A stretch of 64,000 nt of DNA from Demequina iriomotensis (lineage in GTDB: Bacteria; Actinomycetota; Actinomycetes; Actinomycetales; Demequinaceae): the NCBI RefSeq assembly GCF_000971395.1, contig NZ_BBME01000016.1, positions 62,001 to 126,000 on the forward strand, written 5' to 3'. Position numbers and translations under genes: made by a program. The notes under the pieces are model-generated. The model saw only the letters and a list, made by a program, of their open reading frames with translations. It searched no databases and had not been told where the DNA came from. Below are positions 1 to 12,344 of the stretch, piece after piece. The number at the start of each line of letters is the position of its first letter. The first letter of the stretch is position 1.

Positions 1-942
1 AACGGCGACGTCCGCCATCGTGTTGCCGGGCGCGATGAGGCCCACGGAGAGGTGGCCGTCGGCCGCCGCAGCGGCGCATTCGCCGATCGCGCTGATGGCC
101 GGATCCGACGTGAGCGACGTGTCGTCGACGAGCACTCCCCCGCGCTCGCCGATGCCGAGCCCGGCACCGCGGCCCAGGTCGTCGCGCGGACGGATCCCGG
201 TGGCGAACACCACGACGTCGACCAGCTGCTCCCCGCCGTCGGAGAACACGAGGGTCCCGGCGTTGCCGTCGCGGTCGGCGCGGACCTCGGAGGTCGCGGC
301 GCCCGTGCGGACGGTGACGCCCAGCTTCTCGATGAGGCGCTTGAGCGCCTCGCCGCCCGAGTCGTCCACCTGCAGCGCCATGAGGCGGTCGGCGAACTCG
401 ACGACGGTGCTGGTGGCGCCCATGGACTGCAGCGCACCCGCCGCCTCGAGGCCCAGCAGGCCGCCGCCGATGACGGCGCCGCGGACCGGTCGGTTGAAGA
501 ACCGCTGGCGGGTCTCGACCCACTCGCGCAGCCGGGCGACGTCGTCGACCGTGCGGTACATGAACACACCCGGCAGGTCGACGCCCGGCACGGGCGGTGC
601 CCACGCGTAGGAGCCGGTCGCGAGCACCAGGTGGTCGTACGCAGCGTCGCGGCCGTCGGCGAGGCGCACCGCCCGGGCCTCGCGGTCGATCGCGACCACC
701 GGCGCGTCGCGGTGGAGCGTCACGCTGTCGTGGTCCCAGAGCGAGGGCTCGCCGAGCAGCAGGTCCTCGGGGCTCTTGCCCTGGAAGTAGCTGGTGAGCG
801 CCACGCGGTCGTAAGGGGCGTACGGCTCCTCGCCGTAGACCTCGACCTCGAAGCGGCCGTCCGTGTCGCGCTCCAGCAGGGTGGAGACGAAGCGATGGGC
901 GACCATGCCCGCTCCGACGACGACGATGCGCTCGTTGCTCAT
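1..942 (-). CDS. NirB-like FAD/NAD(P) oxidoreductase, 3' part outside window (second copy)
   Basis: About 313 N-terminal residues are visible; the frame stays open to the left edge. The protein starts MSNERIVVVGAGMVAHRF, with an FAD-binding glycine motif, and closely parallels the full nirB at 1439-4009 (APYDRVALTSYF, GLIAPGNTMA and others). It is therefore a paralogous nitrite reductase large subunit or a stand-alone NADH:acceptor flavoprotein built from the NirB N-terminal module. The siroheme domains would lie outside the window, so catalytic completeness cannot be judged. It follows nirD after a 119-bp gap in the same direction and may be the last gene of the nitrate operon. ATG start at 942. 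Confidence 0.8.
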   Translation of the reverse strand, partial: MSNERIVVVGAGMVAHRFVSTLLERDTDGRFEVEVYGEEPYAPYDRVALTSYFQGKSPEDLLLGEPSLWDHDSVTLHRDAPVVAIDREARAVRLADGRDAAYDHLVLATGSYAWAPPVPGVDLPGVFMYRTVDDVARLREWVETRQRFFNRPVRGAVIGGGLLGLEAAGALQSMGATSTVVEFADRLMALQVDDSGGEALKRLIEKLGVTVRTGAATSEVRADRDGNAGTLVFSDGGEQLVDVVVFATGIRPRDDLGRGAGLGIGERGGVLVDDTSLTSDPAISAIGECAAAAADGHLSVGLIAPGNTMADVAV

Positions 943-1061
943 CCGGGTGCCTTCCCGTCCCGCACCGGAGAGCATCACGCCGACCCGCCGGGTGCGAGGG
1001 GCGATGGTGGGGACCACTGCTCCTCGAGGGTAGAAGGCGCTTCGCATGGCGCCCCGTGACG

Positions 1062-1442
1062 TCAGTCCCGGGCCAGCGTCACCACGACCGCGTCGCCCTC
1101 GGCGGCGACGGCGTGGACGCGCAAACCGGGCGCGAGCCCCTCCTTCGGCTCCTTGTCCATCGTCACCAGGCACGCCCCGTCGAGCAGCGAGAACACCTGC
1201 TTGTAGATCGGCGACGCGATCGTGGGCACGTCCCCCCGCGAGCCCGTGATCCCGCGCGACATCACCGACGCGCCCGAGAACGGGTCGAGGTTCTGCACGC
1301 AGTGGAGCGAGCCGTCCGCGAGCAGGAAGATCGCGACCTGAACCCCCTCGACGAGCGCGGCCACGCCCAGCTCGGGGGTGAGGTCGCCCAGCGCGCACAC
1401 GCGGGTCGCGGTGGACGATGCGGTGTCGGGAACGGCGGTCAT
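1062..1442 (-). CDS. nirD: nitrite reductase [NAD(P)H] small subunit NirD
   Basis: A 126-residue Rieske-like small subunit of assimilatory NAD(P)H nitrite reductase. Typical NirD segments are visible (SLHCVQNLDPFSGASVMSRG, then PTIASPIYKQVFSL). As in most NirD proteins, the Rieske fold lacks the full Cys/His cluster ligands. The ATG at 1442 overlaps the nirB stop by 4 bp (ATGA), so the subunits are probably translationally coupled. Together with NirB it reduces nitrite to ammonium in the cytoplasm. Confidence 0.92.
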   Translation of the reverse strand: MTAVPDTASSTATRVCALGDLTPELGVAALVEGVQVAIFLLADGSLHCVQNLDPFSGASVMSRGITGSRGDVPTIASPIYKQVFSLLDGACLVTMDKEPKEGLAPGLRVHAVAAEGDAVVVTLARD

Positions 1443-4009
1443 GACCGGACCTCCAGGGTGGTGGGGGCGATGAGGACCGCGCCCGAGGCACGCTCCTCGG
1501 AGGTGGCGGGGCGACGCTGGCCGCGCTGTGGGACGTAGGCGAGCGTCGGGTCGGGCTCCTCGGGGGCGTTGACGAACGACGTGAACTGGCGCAGCCGCAC
1601 CGGGTCGTTGAGCACGGCCTTCCACTCGTCCTCGTAGGAGTCGATGTGGCGCGCCATGTGGGCGTCGAGCTCCTCGCCCAGGCCCAGCGAGTCGTCGACC
1701 ACGATGCGGCGGATCTCGTCGAGACCGCCCTCGTGCTCCTGCTGCCACGGGGCCGTGCGCTGCAGGCGGTCCGCGGTGCGGATGTAGTACATGAGGTAGC
1801 GGTCGATGACCCGGAACACGTCCTCGTCGGGGACGTCCTCGACCAGCAGCTGCGCGTGCACCGGCGTGAAGCCGCCGTTGCCGCCCACGTAGACGTTCCA
1901 GCCCTTGTCGGTCGCGATGACGCCCACGTCCTTGCCGCGCGCCTCCGCGCACTCGCGCGCGCAGCCGGAGACGCCCAGCTTGAGCTTGTGCGGGCTGCGC
2001 AGGCCGCGGTAGCGCAGCTCGAGCGCGATCGCCATGCCGACCGAGTCCTGAACCCCATAGCGGCACCACGTCGACCCGACGCAGGACTTCACCGTGCGCA
2101 GCGACTTGCCGTACGCGTGGCCCGACTCCATGCCCGCGTCGACCAGCCGCTTCCAGATCTGCGGCAGCTGCTCGAGACGGGCCCCGAACAGGTCGATGCG
2201 CTGACCGCCGGTGATCTTCGTGTAGAGCCCGAAGTCCTGCGCGATCTGCCCGATGAGGATGAGGTGCTCGGGCAGGATCTCGCCGCCCGGCACGCGGGGC
2301 ACCACGGAGTAGGTGCCGTCCTTCTGCATGTTCGCCATGACGCGGTCGTTGGTGTCCTGCAGCGCCGCGCGGTCGCCTCCCAGCACGTGCTCGTTGTAGA
2401 GGCTCGCGAGGATCGATCCGACGGTCGGCTTGCAGATGTCGCAGCCGCGTCCGGTGCCGAAGCGCTCGATGACCTCGGAGAACGTGGTGACCTCGGCGAC
2501 CTTGATGGCGTTGAACAGCTGCGCACGCGACAGCGCGAAGTGCTCGCACAGGGCGTTCGAGACCTCGATGCCGGCTTTCTCCAGCTCGGTCGACATGATC
2601 TTCTTCACCAGCGGCAGGCACGAGCCGCACGAGGTCCCGGCCTTGGTGCACGCCTTCACCGCACCGAGGTCGTGGCAGTCGTGATCGTTGACGGCACCGC
2701 GGATGGCGCCGGCGGACACGTTGTTGCACGAGCACACCCCCGCATCGTCCGGCAGCTCGATCTCGCCCTTCTCGACGGAGCCCTCGGGCAGGATCCAGGC
2801 GGCGGGGTCGCCCGGCAGCGCCGCGCCGACCATGGGCCGCAGCGAGGCGTACGCGCTCGCGTCCCCGACCAGGATGCCGCCCAGCAGCGTGGTCGCGTCG
2901 TCGGTGAGCACCAGCTTCTTGTAGACCCCGTTGACCGGGTCCGCGTAGACCATCTCGAGCGCGCCGGGCGTGGTGGCGAAGGCGTCGCCGAAGGACGCGA
3001 CGTCGACCCCCAGCAGCTTGAGCTTGGCCGCCATGTCGGCGCCCGGGAAGGTCGGCGTGCCACCCAGGAGGCGGTCCACGGCGATCTCGGCCATCGTGTT
3101 GCCCGGCGCGATGAGGCCCAGGCAGGCCCCCTGGATGCAGGCCACCTCGCCGATCGCGCTGACCGCGGGGTCCGCCGTGAGGCACGTGTCGTCGACCACC
3201 ACTCCCCCCCGGGCTCCCAGCTCGAGGCCGGCCGCCGCGCCGAGCTCGTCGCGGGGCCGCACGCCGGTCGCGAACACCACCACGTCGACCAGCTGCTCGC
3301 CGCCGTCCGCGAACAGCAGGCTGCCGACGTGCCCGTCCTTGCCTGCTCGGATCTCCTTGGTGGCGGTGGAGCAGCGGACGGTCACGCCCATGCCCTCGAT
3401 CAGGCGCTTGAGCGCCTCGCCACCACCCTCGTCGACCTGGAGGTTCATGAGCCGGTCCGCGAACTGGATGACGGTGCTGACGGCCCCGAGGTTCTGGAGC
3501 GCCCCCGCGGCCTCGAGCCCGAGCAGACCGCCGCCGATGACGGCGCCGCGGACCGGACGGCCGAGCGCCGCACGGCGCTCCTCGACCCACCCGCGCAGCG
3601 CGGCGACATCGTCCACCGTGCGGTACATGAACACGCCCGCGAGGTCGGCGCCCGGCGTGGGCGGGGCCCACGCGTAGGAGCCGGTGGCGAGCACCAGGTG
3701 GTCGTAGGAGACCTCGCGGCCGCCCTCGACGGTGACGATACGACGGTCGCGGTCGACCGCTGTCGCCCGCGAGTCGCGGTGCAGGGTCACCAGCGGGTCG
3801 CGCCACAGCGCGGGATCGCCCAGCTGCAGGTCCTCGGGCGACTTGCCCGAGAAGTAGCTGGTGAGCGCGACACGGTCGTACGGCGCGCGCGGCTCCTCCG
3901 CGATGACCTCGACGCTGTAGCGGCCGTCGGTGTCGCGCGCACGCAGCGCCTCGGTGAAGCGGTGGGCGACCATGCCGCCGCCCACCACGACGATGTGCTC
4001 GGTGGTCAT
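1439..4009 (-). CDS. nirB: nitrite reductase [NAD(P)H] large subunit NirB
   Basis: An 856-residue enzyme, the normal NirB length, that reduces nitrite to ammonium with six electrons from NAD(P)H. Visible modules: N-terminal FAD domain (VVVGGGMVAHRF); NAD domain near residue 150 (VIGGGLLGLEAAG); BFD-like [2Fe-2S] region near residue 424 (CSCNN...CGSC); then the nitrite/sulfite reductase ferredoxin-like domain. The siroheme-[4Fe-4S] ligands appear as SCVGSTWC (about residues 642 and 648) and SGCARECAE (about 682 and 686). The ATG at 4009 overlaps the upstream reductase stop by 4 bp, and the stop overlaps nirD. Confidence 0.96.
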   Translation of the reverse strand: MTTEHIVVVGGGMVAHRFTEALRARDTDGRYSVEVIAEEPRAPYDRVALTSYFSGKSPEDLQLGDPALWRDPLVTLHRDSRATAVDRDRRIVTVEGGREVSYDHLVLATGSYAWAPPTPGADLAGVFMYRTVDDVAALRGWVEERRAALGRPVRGAVIGGGLLGLEAAGALQNLGAVSTVIQFADRLMNLQVDEGGGEALKRLIEGMGVTVRCSTATKEIRAGKDGHVGSLLFADGGEQLVDVVVFATGVRPRDELGAAAGLELGARGGVVVDDTCLTADPAVSAIGEVACIQGACLGLIAPGNTMAEIAVDRLLGGTPTFPGADMAAKLKLLGVDVASFGDAFATTPGALEMVYADPVNGVYKKLVLTDDATTLLGGILVGDASAYASLRPMVGAALPGDPAAWILPEGSVEKGEIELPDDAGVCSCNNVSAGAIRGAVNDHDCHDLGAVKACTKAGTSCGSCLPLVKKIMSTELEKAGIEVSNALCEHFALSRAQLFNAIKVAEVTTFSEVIERFGTGRGCDICKPTVGSILASLYNEHVLGGDRAALQDTNDRVMANMQKDGTYSVVPRVPGGEILPEHLILIGQIAQDFGLYTKITGGQRIDLFGARLEQLPQIWKRLVDAGMESGHAYGKSLRTVKSCVGSTWCRYGVQDSVGMAIALELRYRGLRSPHKLKLGVSGCARECAEARGKDVGVIATDKGWNVYVGGNGGFTPVHAQLLVEDVPDEDVFRVIDRYLMYYIRTADRLQRTAPWQQEHEGGLDEIRRIVVDDSLGLGEELDAHMARHIDSYEDEWKAVLNDPVRLRQFTSFVNAPEEPDPTLAYVPQRGQRRPATSEERASGAVLIAPTTLEVRS

Positions 4010-5483
4010 CGTGCCTCCCCTGCCCCCGCGAGCGCGGGGGTCCTGTCCTCGCTCGTGGCGTGCGCCTCGAGCAGCTCCTTCACCTGCGGCTTGCAGTCGC
4101 CGCATCCTGTCGACGCGCGGGTCGCGCGCGACACGTCCTGAGGGGTCGCGCATCCGGCGGCGATCGCGTCGCAGATGCGGCCCTTGGTGACGCCGTTGCA
4201 CTGGCAGACGGTGTCGTCGTCGTCCATCTCCGCGACGCTGCGGCGCGCCGGCCCGGCGCCCGGGATGGGCCGGACGATGAGGTGCGCGGGATCCGTCGGC
4301 ACCGGCAGCATGCGCGTGTACAGCGCCTGCAGGTCCGTGGCCGTGGCCTTGTCGCCCACCACCGTCGCGCCCACGAGCAGCCCGTGGGAGACCACCACCT
4401 CGACGAAGCGGCCGATCGCCGGGTCGGAGATGCGGACGGCGCGCAGCTCGCGCTCGCCGTGGTCGAACTTGCCCGACAGCCCCATCGTCACCACCTCGAG
4501 CCCCGTCGCCTTGACGCGCACCACGGTGGTCGTGGGGGCCGGAGCCTCGCCCGCGGCCGTGCCCGCGCCGTCCCCCGCCCACGCCTCGACCAGCCGCGCG
4601 GCCTGGTCCCAGCCCTGCGCCACGAGACCCGTCCCGCCCTCGGGCGGCTGGGCGCAGTCGCCGATCGCGAACACCGCGCCGTCCGCGGGCGAGGCCAGGT
4701 CCTCCCCCACCAGGACGCCGCGCTCGCAGGGGAGCCCCGCACGCCGCGCGAGGGCCGTCTCGGGGATGGTCCCGGCGCACATGACGAGCAGGTCGGTGAG
4801 CACCTCGGCGCCCGTGCCGAGCTCGACCGCGCTGACGCGGCCGCGACGTTCGATCACGCGCGTCACGGAGGTGGTGGTCACCACGCTGATGCCGAGCCGC
4901 GCAAGGGATCCCTCCGCGATCTGCGAGGCGGCCGAGCCGAGCTGGCGCTCCATGAGCCGGTCGGCGTGGTGCACGAGCGTCACCGCGAGGCCTCGCGCCG
5001 CGAGCCCCGTCGCGACCTCGAGGCCCAGCACGCCCGCCCCGAGCACCACGGCGCGCCGCGCCTTGGGCAGCGCCGCGAGGATCCCCTGCGCGTCCGCGAG
5101 GTCCTTGAGCACCGCCACCCCGCGCACCAGCCCGTCCGGATCGGCGACGTGCTGGATCTGCGGGATCCTCGCCGCCGAACCGGTGGCCAGCACCAGGCGG
5201 TCGTACCGGTGAAGGGTGCCGTCGGAGGCGGTGACGATGCGCCGCTCGCGGTCGATCTCGACGGCCGCGACCCCCTGGCGCACGTCGATGCGATCGTGCG
5301 CCGGCGCGTCGAGCGCGATCCCGTCGGCCGCCGCCTTGCCGGCGACCACGCTCGACAGGAGCACGCGGTTGTAGGGCGCATGCGGCTCGCGGCCCAGGAC
5401 CGTGAGGTGCGCGTCCGGGATCCGGGTGACCGCGTCCTGCGCGAACCTCGAGCCGACCATGCCGTGGCCGATGACGACGATCC

Positions 5484-5487
<4 letters not shown>
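4006..5487 (-). CDS. FAD-dependent electron-transfer subunit of assimilatory nitrate reductase, with C-terminal [2Fe-2S] BFD domain
   Basis: A 493-residue NirB/NasB-like flavoprotein. The N-terminus is an FAD/NAD(P) pyridine nucleotide-disulphide oxidoreductase (VVIGHGMVGSRFAQDA; second dinucleotide motif VVLGAGVLGLEVATGL). The C-terminus carries a BFD-like [2Fe-2S] motif, CQCNGVTKG followed by TGCGDCKPQV. It has no siroheme domain, so it most likely passes electrons from NAD(P)H to NasA, whose gene directly precedes it with a 4-bp overlap. The arrangement nasA-reductase-nirBD supports this. The nasB/nasC naming differs between species, so I give no symbol. Confidence 0.85.
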
Positions 5488-7676
<2,189 letters not shown>

Positions 7677-7677
7677 G

Positions 7678-9075
7678 TCAGACGTTCCTCATCGCCGCGC
7701 CCTTGCGCAGGTAGAACACCCACGTGATGACGGCCATGGCGAGGAACACCACCACGTAGATCTGCAGCGCGGGGACGATGGTGCCCGTCTGCTCCTTGGC
7801 GATCTTGTAGATGAACGGGATCGCGAAGCCGCCGAAGGCGCCCACCGCGGAGATGATGCCGACCGCGCCGGCGGCCTGGCGCTTGAAGTCGAGGCGGCTC
7901 TCGTCGGTGTCCTCGCCCTTCGCCTTCTGGATGCGGCCGAAGATCGACGGGATCATGCGGTAGGTCGACCCGTTGCCGATGCCCGTCGCCGCGAACAGCA
8001 CCATGAAGCTGACGAAGAACAGCGCGAGCGACTCGTGCTGGACCCCGATCACCGCCGTGACGCCCGCGATCGCCATGACCACGAAGGCCGCGACCGTGAT
8101 GATCGCGCCGCCGACGCGGTCAGCGAGCTTGCCCCCGTACGGACGCGACAGCGATCCGATGAGCGCGCCGAGGAATCCCCAGCTGAGCGCGATGTCGGCG
8201 CGCTCGAAGACCACCGTGAGGAGCGTGGGGAACGCCGCGGAGTAGCCGATGAAGGAGCCGAAGGTGCCGATGTAGAGGAAGGCCATGAGCCACGTGTGAC
8301 CGTGCTGCAGCGAGGCCGCCGTGGGCTTCGGGTCCGCCTTCGCCTCGCGCAGGTTGTCCATGAAGAGGAACGCGAGGATCGCGGCCGCGACGGCGAGCGG
8401 GACGTAGACGAGACCCGCGGCGGACAGGCCCAGCGCGCCGATGCCGATGACGAGCGGCACGAGCTTCTGCGCCACCGCGACGCCGATGTTGCCGCCCGCG
8501 GCGTTGAGGCCCAGCGCCCAGCCCTTCTCCTTGTCGGGGTAGAAGAACGAGATGTTCGACATCGAGGAGGCGAAGTTGCCGCCGCCGAAGCCCGCGGTCG
8601 CTGCGATCGCGACCAGCACCCCGAAGGACGTGTCCGGGTGCTGGACCACCCAGGCGAGGCCGAGCGTCGGGATCAGCAGCAGCAGCGCGGAGATCACGGT
8701 CCAGTTGCGACCGCCGAAGATCGGCACCGCGAAGGTGTAGGGGATGCGCAGGAACGCGCCGACGCCGGAGGCGACCGCGAGGAGCGTGAAGCCCTGGCCC
8801 GCGGTCAGCGCCCAGCCGCCGGCGCCCGCCGTCACCAGCGCGCCCGACTCGTCGAACGTGCCGTACATGCGCACCACGACGATCGACCAGAGCAGCCACA
8901 CGGAGAACCCGATGTGCTCGGCGACGATGGAGAACACGAGGTTGCGGAACGCGATGGACTTGCCGCGGGCCTCCCAGAACAGATCGTTCTCGGGCTCCCA
9001 GCGCTCGATCCACCGGCCCTTGCCGATGATGCCGGGCTCGACGGCCTCGACGGCGGTCTTGTCGGAGATGGTCAT
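7678..9075 (-). CDS. narK: NarK-family nitrate/nitrite MFS transporter
   Basis: A 465-residue membrane protein with about 12 hydrophobic segments and the NarK-type N-terminus (RWIERWEPENDLFWEA). The nitrate-signature region is recognisable (AAGGNIGVAVAQ near the middle; GIGNGSTYRMIP late in the protein). It is the first gene of the nas/nir operon and imports nitrate for NasA. A GGGAGG ribosome-binding site precedes the ATG at 9075. The transport mode (proton symport or nitrate/nitrite exchange) cannot be read from sequence. Confidence 0.92.
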   Translation of the reverse strand: MTISDKTAVEAVEPGIIGKGRWIERWEPENDLFWEARGKSIAFRNLVFSIVAEHIGFSVWLLWSIVVVRMYGTFDESGALVTAGAGGWALTAGQGFTLLAVASGVGAFLRIPYTFAVPIFGGRNWTVISALLLLIPTLGLAWVVQHPDTSFGVLVAIAATAGFGGGNFASSMSNISFFYPDKEKGWALGLNAAGGNIGVAVAQKLVPLVIGIGALGLSAAGLVYVPLAVAAAILAFLFMDNLREAKADPKPTAASLQHGHTWLMAFLYIGTFGSFIGYSAAFPTLLTVVFERADIALSWGFLGALIGSLSRPYGGKLADRVGGAIITVAAFVVMAIAGVTAVIGVQHESLALFFVSFMVLFAATGIGNGSTYRMIPSIFGRIQKAKGEDTDESRLDFKRQAAGAVGIISAVGAFGGFAIPFIYKIAKEQTGTIVPALQIYVVVFLAMAVITWVFYLRKGAAMRNV

Positions 9076-9286
9076 GGTCCCTCCCGGGGGACTGAGGTCC
9101 GACCGGGGCGGTCGCCCCGCGGGGAATCGGACGCCTCAGACGCTACGGAGGGGAGGTTTCGACCGTCGTCACGTTCTGTGAAACGTGGGAAAACTCTTTC
9201 TCACCCGCGACGGAAGGTGACTGTGAGGACGCTCACCGGCCACCCGCGAGCTGGTGAGCGGTGCGATCTACCAGGGACGATGCGCG
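9076..9286. other. intergenic region: narK promoter side and hem operon 3' end
   Basis: A 211-bp gap between two minus-strand units. It holds the narK leader with its ribosome-binding site, an AT-richer stretch around 9170-9210 that probably contains the nas promoter, a hairpin at 9231-9259 and one exact copy of the iterated 10-mer (9275-9284) just after hemL. A GTCAC/GAAAC pair at 9168-9184 resembles half of a GlnR box but the spacing is 7 instead of 6, so no regulator is assigned. Confidence 0.5.
9231..9259 (-). terminator. hairpin downstream of hemL, candidate terminator
   Basis: Inverted repeat GCTCACC (9231-9237) and GGTGAGC (9253-9259) with a 15-nt loop, 28 bp beyond the hemL stop. It has no U-tract, as is common in high-GC actinobacteria. 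Confidence 0.4.
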
Positions 9287-10591
9287 TCAGGCGCGCTCAC
9301 CGTCGGCCCAGGCGGCGACGGTGGCGACGATGTGATCGACGTCCGCCGCGGTGTGCGCGGCCGAGACGAACCATGCCTCGTAGGCGCTCGGGGGCAGCGC
9401 GACGCCCTCGCGCCGCACCGCGTGGAACAGCCGCGCGAAGGCCGCGGTGTCCTGGCGGGAGACGTCCTCGAACGTCACCGGCGGCTCCGACAGCCCCAGG
9501 AAGAACGAGAACAGCGTGCCCGCGCGGCCCACGGCATGGGTGATCCTGCGCGCGGTCAGCGCGTCCGAGACGCCGAGGGCCAGCGCGTCGGCCGTCGCCG
9601 TGACGCGCGCGTGGACCTCGTCGGTCAGCAGGCGCATCGTCGCGAGCCCCGCGGCGACCGCCACCGGGTTCCCCGACAGCGTGCCCGCCTGGTACACGGG
9701 CCCGAGCGGCGCCAGCTGCTCCATGAGGTCGCGTCGCCCGCCGAGCGCGGCGACCGGGAGGCCCCCGCCGATCACCTTGCCGAACGTCACCAGGTCCGGC
9801 GTCCAGGGGTCGAGGCCCGCCGCGACGTCGTGATCGCGCTCGACGCCCCAGTAACCCGCCGGCCCGGCGCGGAAGCCCGTGAGGACCTCGTCGAGGATCA
9901 TGACGGCGCCCTCGTTCTTGCACAGCGACGCGATCAGCCGGTTGAAGCCCGCGGGCGGACGGATCACGCCCATGTTCGCGGGCGCGGCCTCGACGATGAC
10001 GGCGGCGATCGACTCCCCGTGCTCGGCGAAGGCCGCGGTGAGGGCCGCCTCGTCGCCGTACGGCAGCACGAGCGTGTCCTGCGCGGCGCCCGGCGTGACG
10101 CCCGCGGAGTCGGGCACGCCCGCGGTGGCGAGGCCCGAGCCCGCCGCGACCAGGAGCGCGTCAGAGTGGCCGTGGTAGCAGCCGGCGAACTTGATGAACG
10201 TGTGGCGACCGGTCGCGGCGCGCGCGAGACGGATCGCGGTCATCGTCGCCTCGGTGCCCGTGGACACCAGGCGGACCCGCTCGGCCGGCGCGTACCGATC
10301 GCGGATGAGCTCCGCGAGCTCGACCTCCGCCTCCGTGGTCGCGCCGAAGCTCAACCCCTTCGCGGCGGCGGCCTGCACGGCCGCGACCACCTCGGGATGC
10401 GCGTGGCCGAGGATCGCGGGGCCCCACGACGCGACGAGGTCGATCATCTCGCGACCGTCGGCGTCGACGATGCGGCTGCCGCGCGCCTCCGCGATGGGCA
10501 CGGGCTCTCCCCCGACGCCGTTCCAGGCGCGCACGGGCGAGTTGACGCCCCCGGGAAGGATCGCGCGGGCGCGCTCGGCGTAGTCGGACAC
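9287..10591 (-). CDS. hemL: glutamate-1-semialdehyde 2,1-aminomutase
   Basis: A 434-residue PLP enzyme of the aminotransferase class III fold that converts glutamate-1-semialdehyde to 5-aminolevulinate in the C5 tetrapyrrole pathway. Signatures: ILPGGVNSPVRA at the N-terminus, FAGCYHGHSDALL, LDEVLTGFR, and the Schiff-base lysine K272 in FGKVIGGGLP. Its GTG start at 10591 directly abuts the hemB stop, so the genes are co-translated. It is the last gene of the hemC-D-B-L series. Confidence 0.96.
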   Translation of the reverse strand: MSDYAERARAILPGGVNSPVRAWNGVGGEPVPIAEARGSRIVDADGREMIDLVASWGPAILGHAHPEVVAAVQAAAAKGLSFGATTEAEVELAELIRDRYAPAERVRLVSTGTEATMTAIRLARAATGRHTFIKFAGCYHGHSDALLVAAGSGLATAGVPDSAGVTPGAAQDTLVLPYGDEAALTAAFAEHGESIAAVIVEAAPANMGVIRPPAGFNRLIASLCKNEGAVMILDEVLTGFRAGPAGYWGVERDHDVAAGLDPWTPDLVTFGKVIGGGLPVAALGGRRDLMEQLAPLGPVYQAGTLSGNPVAVAAGLATMRLLTDEVHARVTATADALALGVSDALTARRITHAVGRAGTLFSFFLGLSEPPVTFEDVSRQDTAAFARLFHAVRREGVALPPSAYEAWFVSAAHTAADVDHIVATVAAWADGERA

Positions 10592-11566
10592 TCAGTTCTC
10601 CTTGAGCCAGGCGGCGAGCTCGAGCGCCGCGTAGGTGACGATGATGTCGGCGCCGGCCCGGCGCATCGACGTGAGGGCCTCGAGGTGCGCGGCGCGGCGG
10701 TCCAGCCAGCCGTTCGCGGCGGCGGCCTCGATCTGGGCGTACTCGCCCGATACGTGATAGGCGGCGACGGGCACGCGGGACTGCGCCGCCACCTCGGCCA
10801 CGACGTCGAGGTACGGCAGCGCCGGCTTCACCATGACGATGTCGGCGCCCTCGAACTCGTCGAGCTCCGCCTCGTGCAGTCCCTGCAGGCCGTTGGCCGG
10901 GTCGATCTGGTAGCTCCGGCGATCGCCCTCGAGCTGGCTGTCGACGGCCTCGCGGAACGGGCCGTAGAAGGCCGAGGCGTACTTCGCGGCATACGCGAGC
11001 AGCGAGACGTCCGTGAAGCCCTCGGCCTCGAGCGCCTCACGCACCACGGCGACCTGGTGGTCCATCATCCCGCTCAGCCCGAGCACGTGGGCGCCGGCAC
11101 GTGCCTGCGCGAGGCCCATCTCGGCGTAGACCGCGAGCGTCGCGTCGTTGTCCACGCGCCCGTCGGCGGAGAGCACGCCGCAGTGGCCATGGTCGGTGAA
11201 CTCGTCCAGGCAGAGGTCCGCCATGATGACGAGCCGCTCGCCCGCGGCATCCGCGGCGGCGCGGATCGCGCGGTTGAGGATGCCGTCGGGGTCGACGGCG
11301 CCGGAGCCGCGCGCGTCGCGCACCGCCGGGATCGCGAAGATCATGAGGCCGCCCACCCCCGCCTCGACGGCGGCGTCGACGAGCGCCGGCACCGCGGCGA
11401 GGGGGTGCTGGGACACCCCGGGCAGCGATGCGATGGGTCGCGGCTCCGCGAGCTCCTCGTGGATGAAGACCGCCCACACGAGCTCGCCGGGATGCGGGCG
11501 GACCTCGCGCACGAGGCGCCGCATGGCGGGCGTGGTGCGCAGGCGGCGCGGGCGGTAGGAGGTCAT
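10592..11566 (-). CDS. hemB: porphobilinogen synthase (5-aminolevulinate dehydratase)
   Basis: A 324-residue enzyme, the usual HemB length, that condenses two 5-aminolevulinates to porphobilinogen. The two active-site lysines sit in [15 protein letters not shown] and [22 protein letters not shown] and [16 protein letters not shown] are also typical. The ATG at 11566 (start [10 protein letters not shown]) gives the family length and lies 7 bp after the hemD stop; the open frame extends further upstream but would overlap hemD. Confidence 0.96.
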   Translation of the reverse strand: MTSYRPRRLRTTPAMRRLVREVRPHPGELVWAVFIHEELAEPRPIASLPGVSQHPLAAVPALVDAAVEAGVGGLMIFAIPAVRDARGSGAVDPDGILNRAIRAAADAAGERLVIMADLCLDEFTDHGHCGVLSADGRVDNDATLAVYAEMGLAQARAGAHVLGLSGMMDHQVAVVREALEAEGFTDVSLLAYAAKYASAFYGPFREAVDSQLEGDRRSYQIDPANGLQGLHEAELDEFEGADIVMVKPALPYLDVVAEVAAQSRVPVAAYHVSGEYAQIEAAAANGWLDRRAAHLEALTSMRRAGADIIVTYAALELAAWLKEN

Positions 11567-11573
11567 GTGGTCC

Positions 11574-12344
11574 TCAGTCCTCGGGGGTCGACGCCAGGGC
11601 CGCGTCGAGCGCGGCCCTGATGCCAGCGTAGGTGGGAGTCTCGGCGACGGCGTCCACCCGGAGGCCGGCGGCACGTGCGCCCGCCTGGGTGGTGCGGCCG
11701 ATCGCGATGATCCGCGTGGCGGGGGCCACGGTCGCGCATGCGGCGGCGAAGCGCTCGGCGACCGAGCCCGACGTCAGCAGCACCGCGTCGACCGCGCCGT
11801 CCGCGACCGCGGCGACCGTCGCATCGTCCGGCCCGGGGCCGTCCACGGTGCGGTAGGCCTCGACCGGCACGACGGTCCAGCCCTTGCGCTCGAGCCCGCG
11901 CTGGAGCACGGGCGAGGCGAGGTTGCCGAGCGGGACGAGGACCCGGCCAGGGCCGTCGGGGAACTCGGCGACGATGCCGCGCGCGTCGTGGCGCTCGGAC
12001 GGGACCAGGTCGATGGTCAGGCCCACCGACGCGCATACGCCGCGCGTGGCCTCGCCGACCGTGGCGACCCGCGCCGCGGGCCCCGCGTCGCCGAGCGAGC
12101 GACCGTGCGCACGCGCCACGCGGTCCATCGCGAGCACCGCGTTGCGGCTGGTCACCGCCATCCAGTCGTACTCCCCCGCCGTCCAGGCAAGCGTCGCGGA
12201 CTCGAGCGCCGCGGCGTCGGACGGGCCGTCGATCGCGATGAACGCGACGGGCGTGACGTGCGCGCCCTCGGCCGCGAGATCGTCCGCGAAGGCGGTGCGC
12301 TCGGCCGTGACGGGCACCAGGAGGCGCCGGCCGGCGAGGCTCAT
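11574..12344 (-). CDS. hemD: uroporphyrinogen-III synthase
   Basis: A 256-residue HemD-type protein: [21 protein letters not shown] at the start, [10 protein letters not shown] in the middle and [12 protein letters not shown] followed by [16 protein letters not shown] near the end. HemD sequences are poorly conserved, but these blocks and the position between hemC and hemB make the call firm. It cyclises hydroxymethylbilane with inversion of ring D. The ATG overlaps the hemC stop by 4 bp. Confidence 0.9.
   Translation of the reverse strand: MSLAGRRLLVPVTAERTAFADDLAAEGAHVTPVAFIAIDGPSDAAALESATLAWTAGEYDWMAVTSRNAVLAMDRVARAHGRSLGDAGPAARVATVGEATRGVCASVGLTIDLVPSERHDARGIVAEFPDGPGRVLVPLGNLASPVLQRGLERKGWTVVPVEAYRTVDGPGPDDATVAAVADGAVDAVLLTSGSVAERFAAACATVAPATRIIAIGRTTQAGARAAGLRVDAVAETPTYAGIRAALDAALASTPED

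Noticed and set aside
9168-9184. GTCAC...GAAAC upstream of narK as a GlnR box
   Set aside because: Spacing is 7 instead of the expected 6 and no second half-pair is present; regulation by GlnR is plausible biologically but not shown by the sequence.
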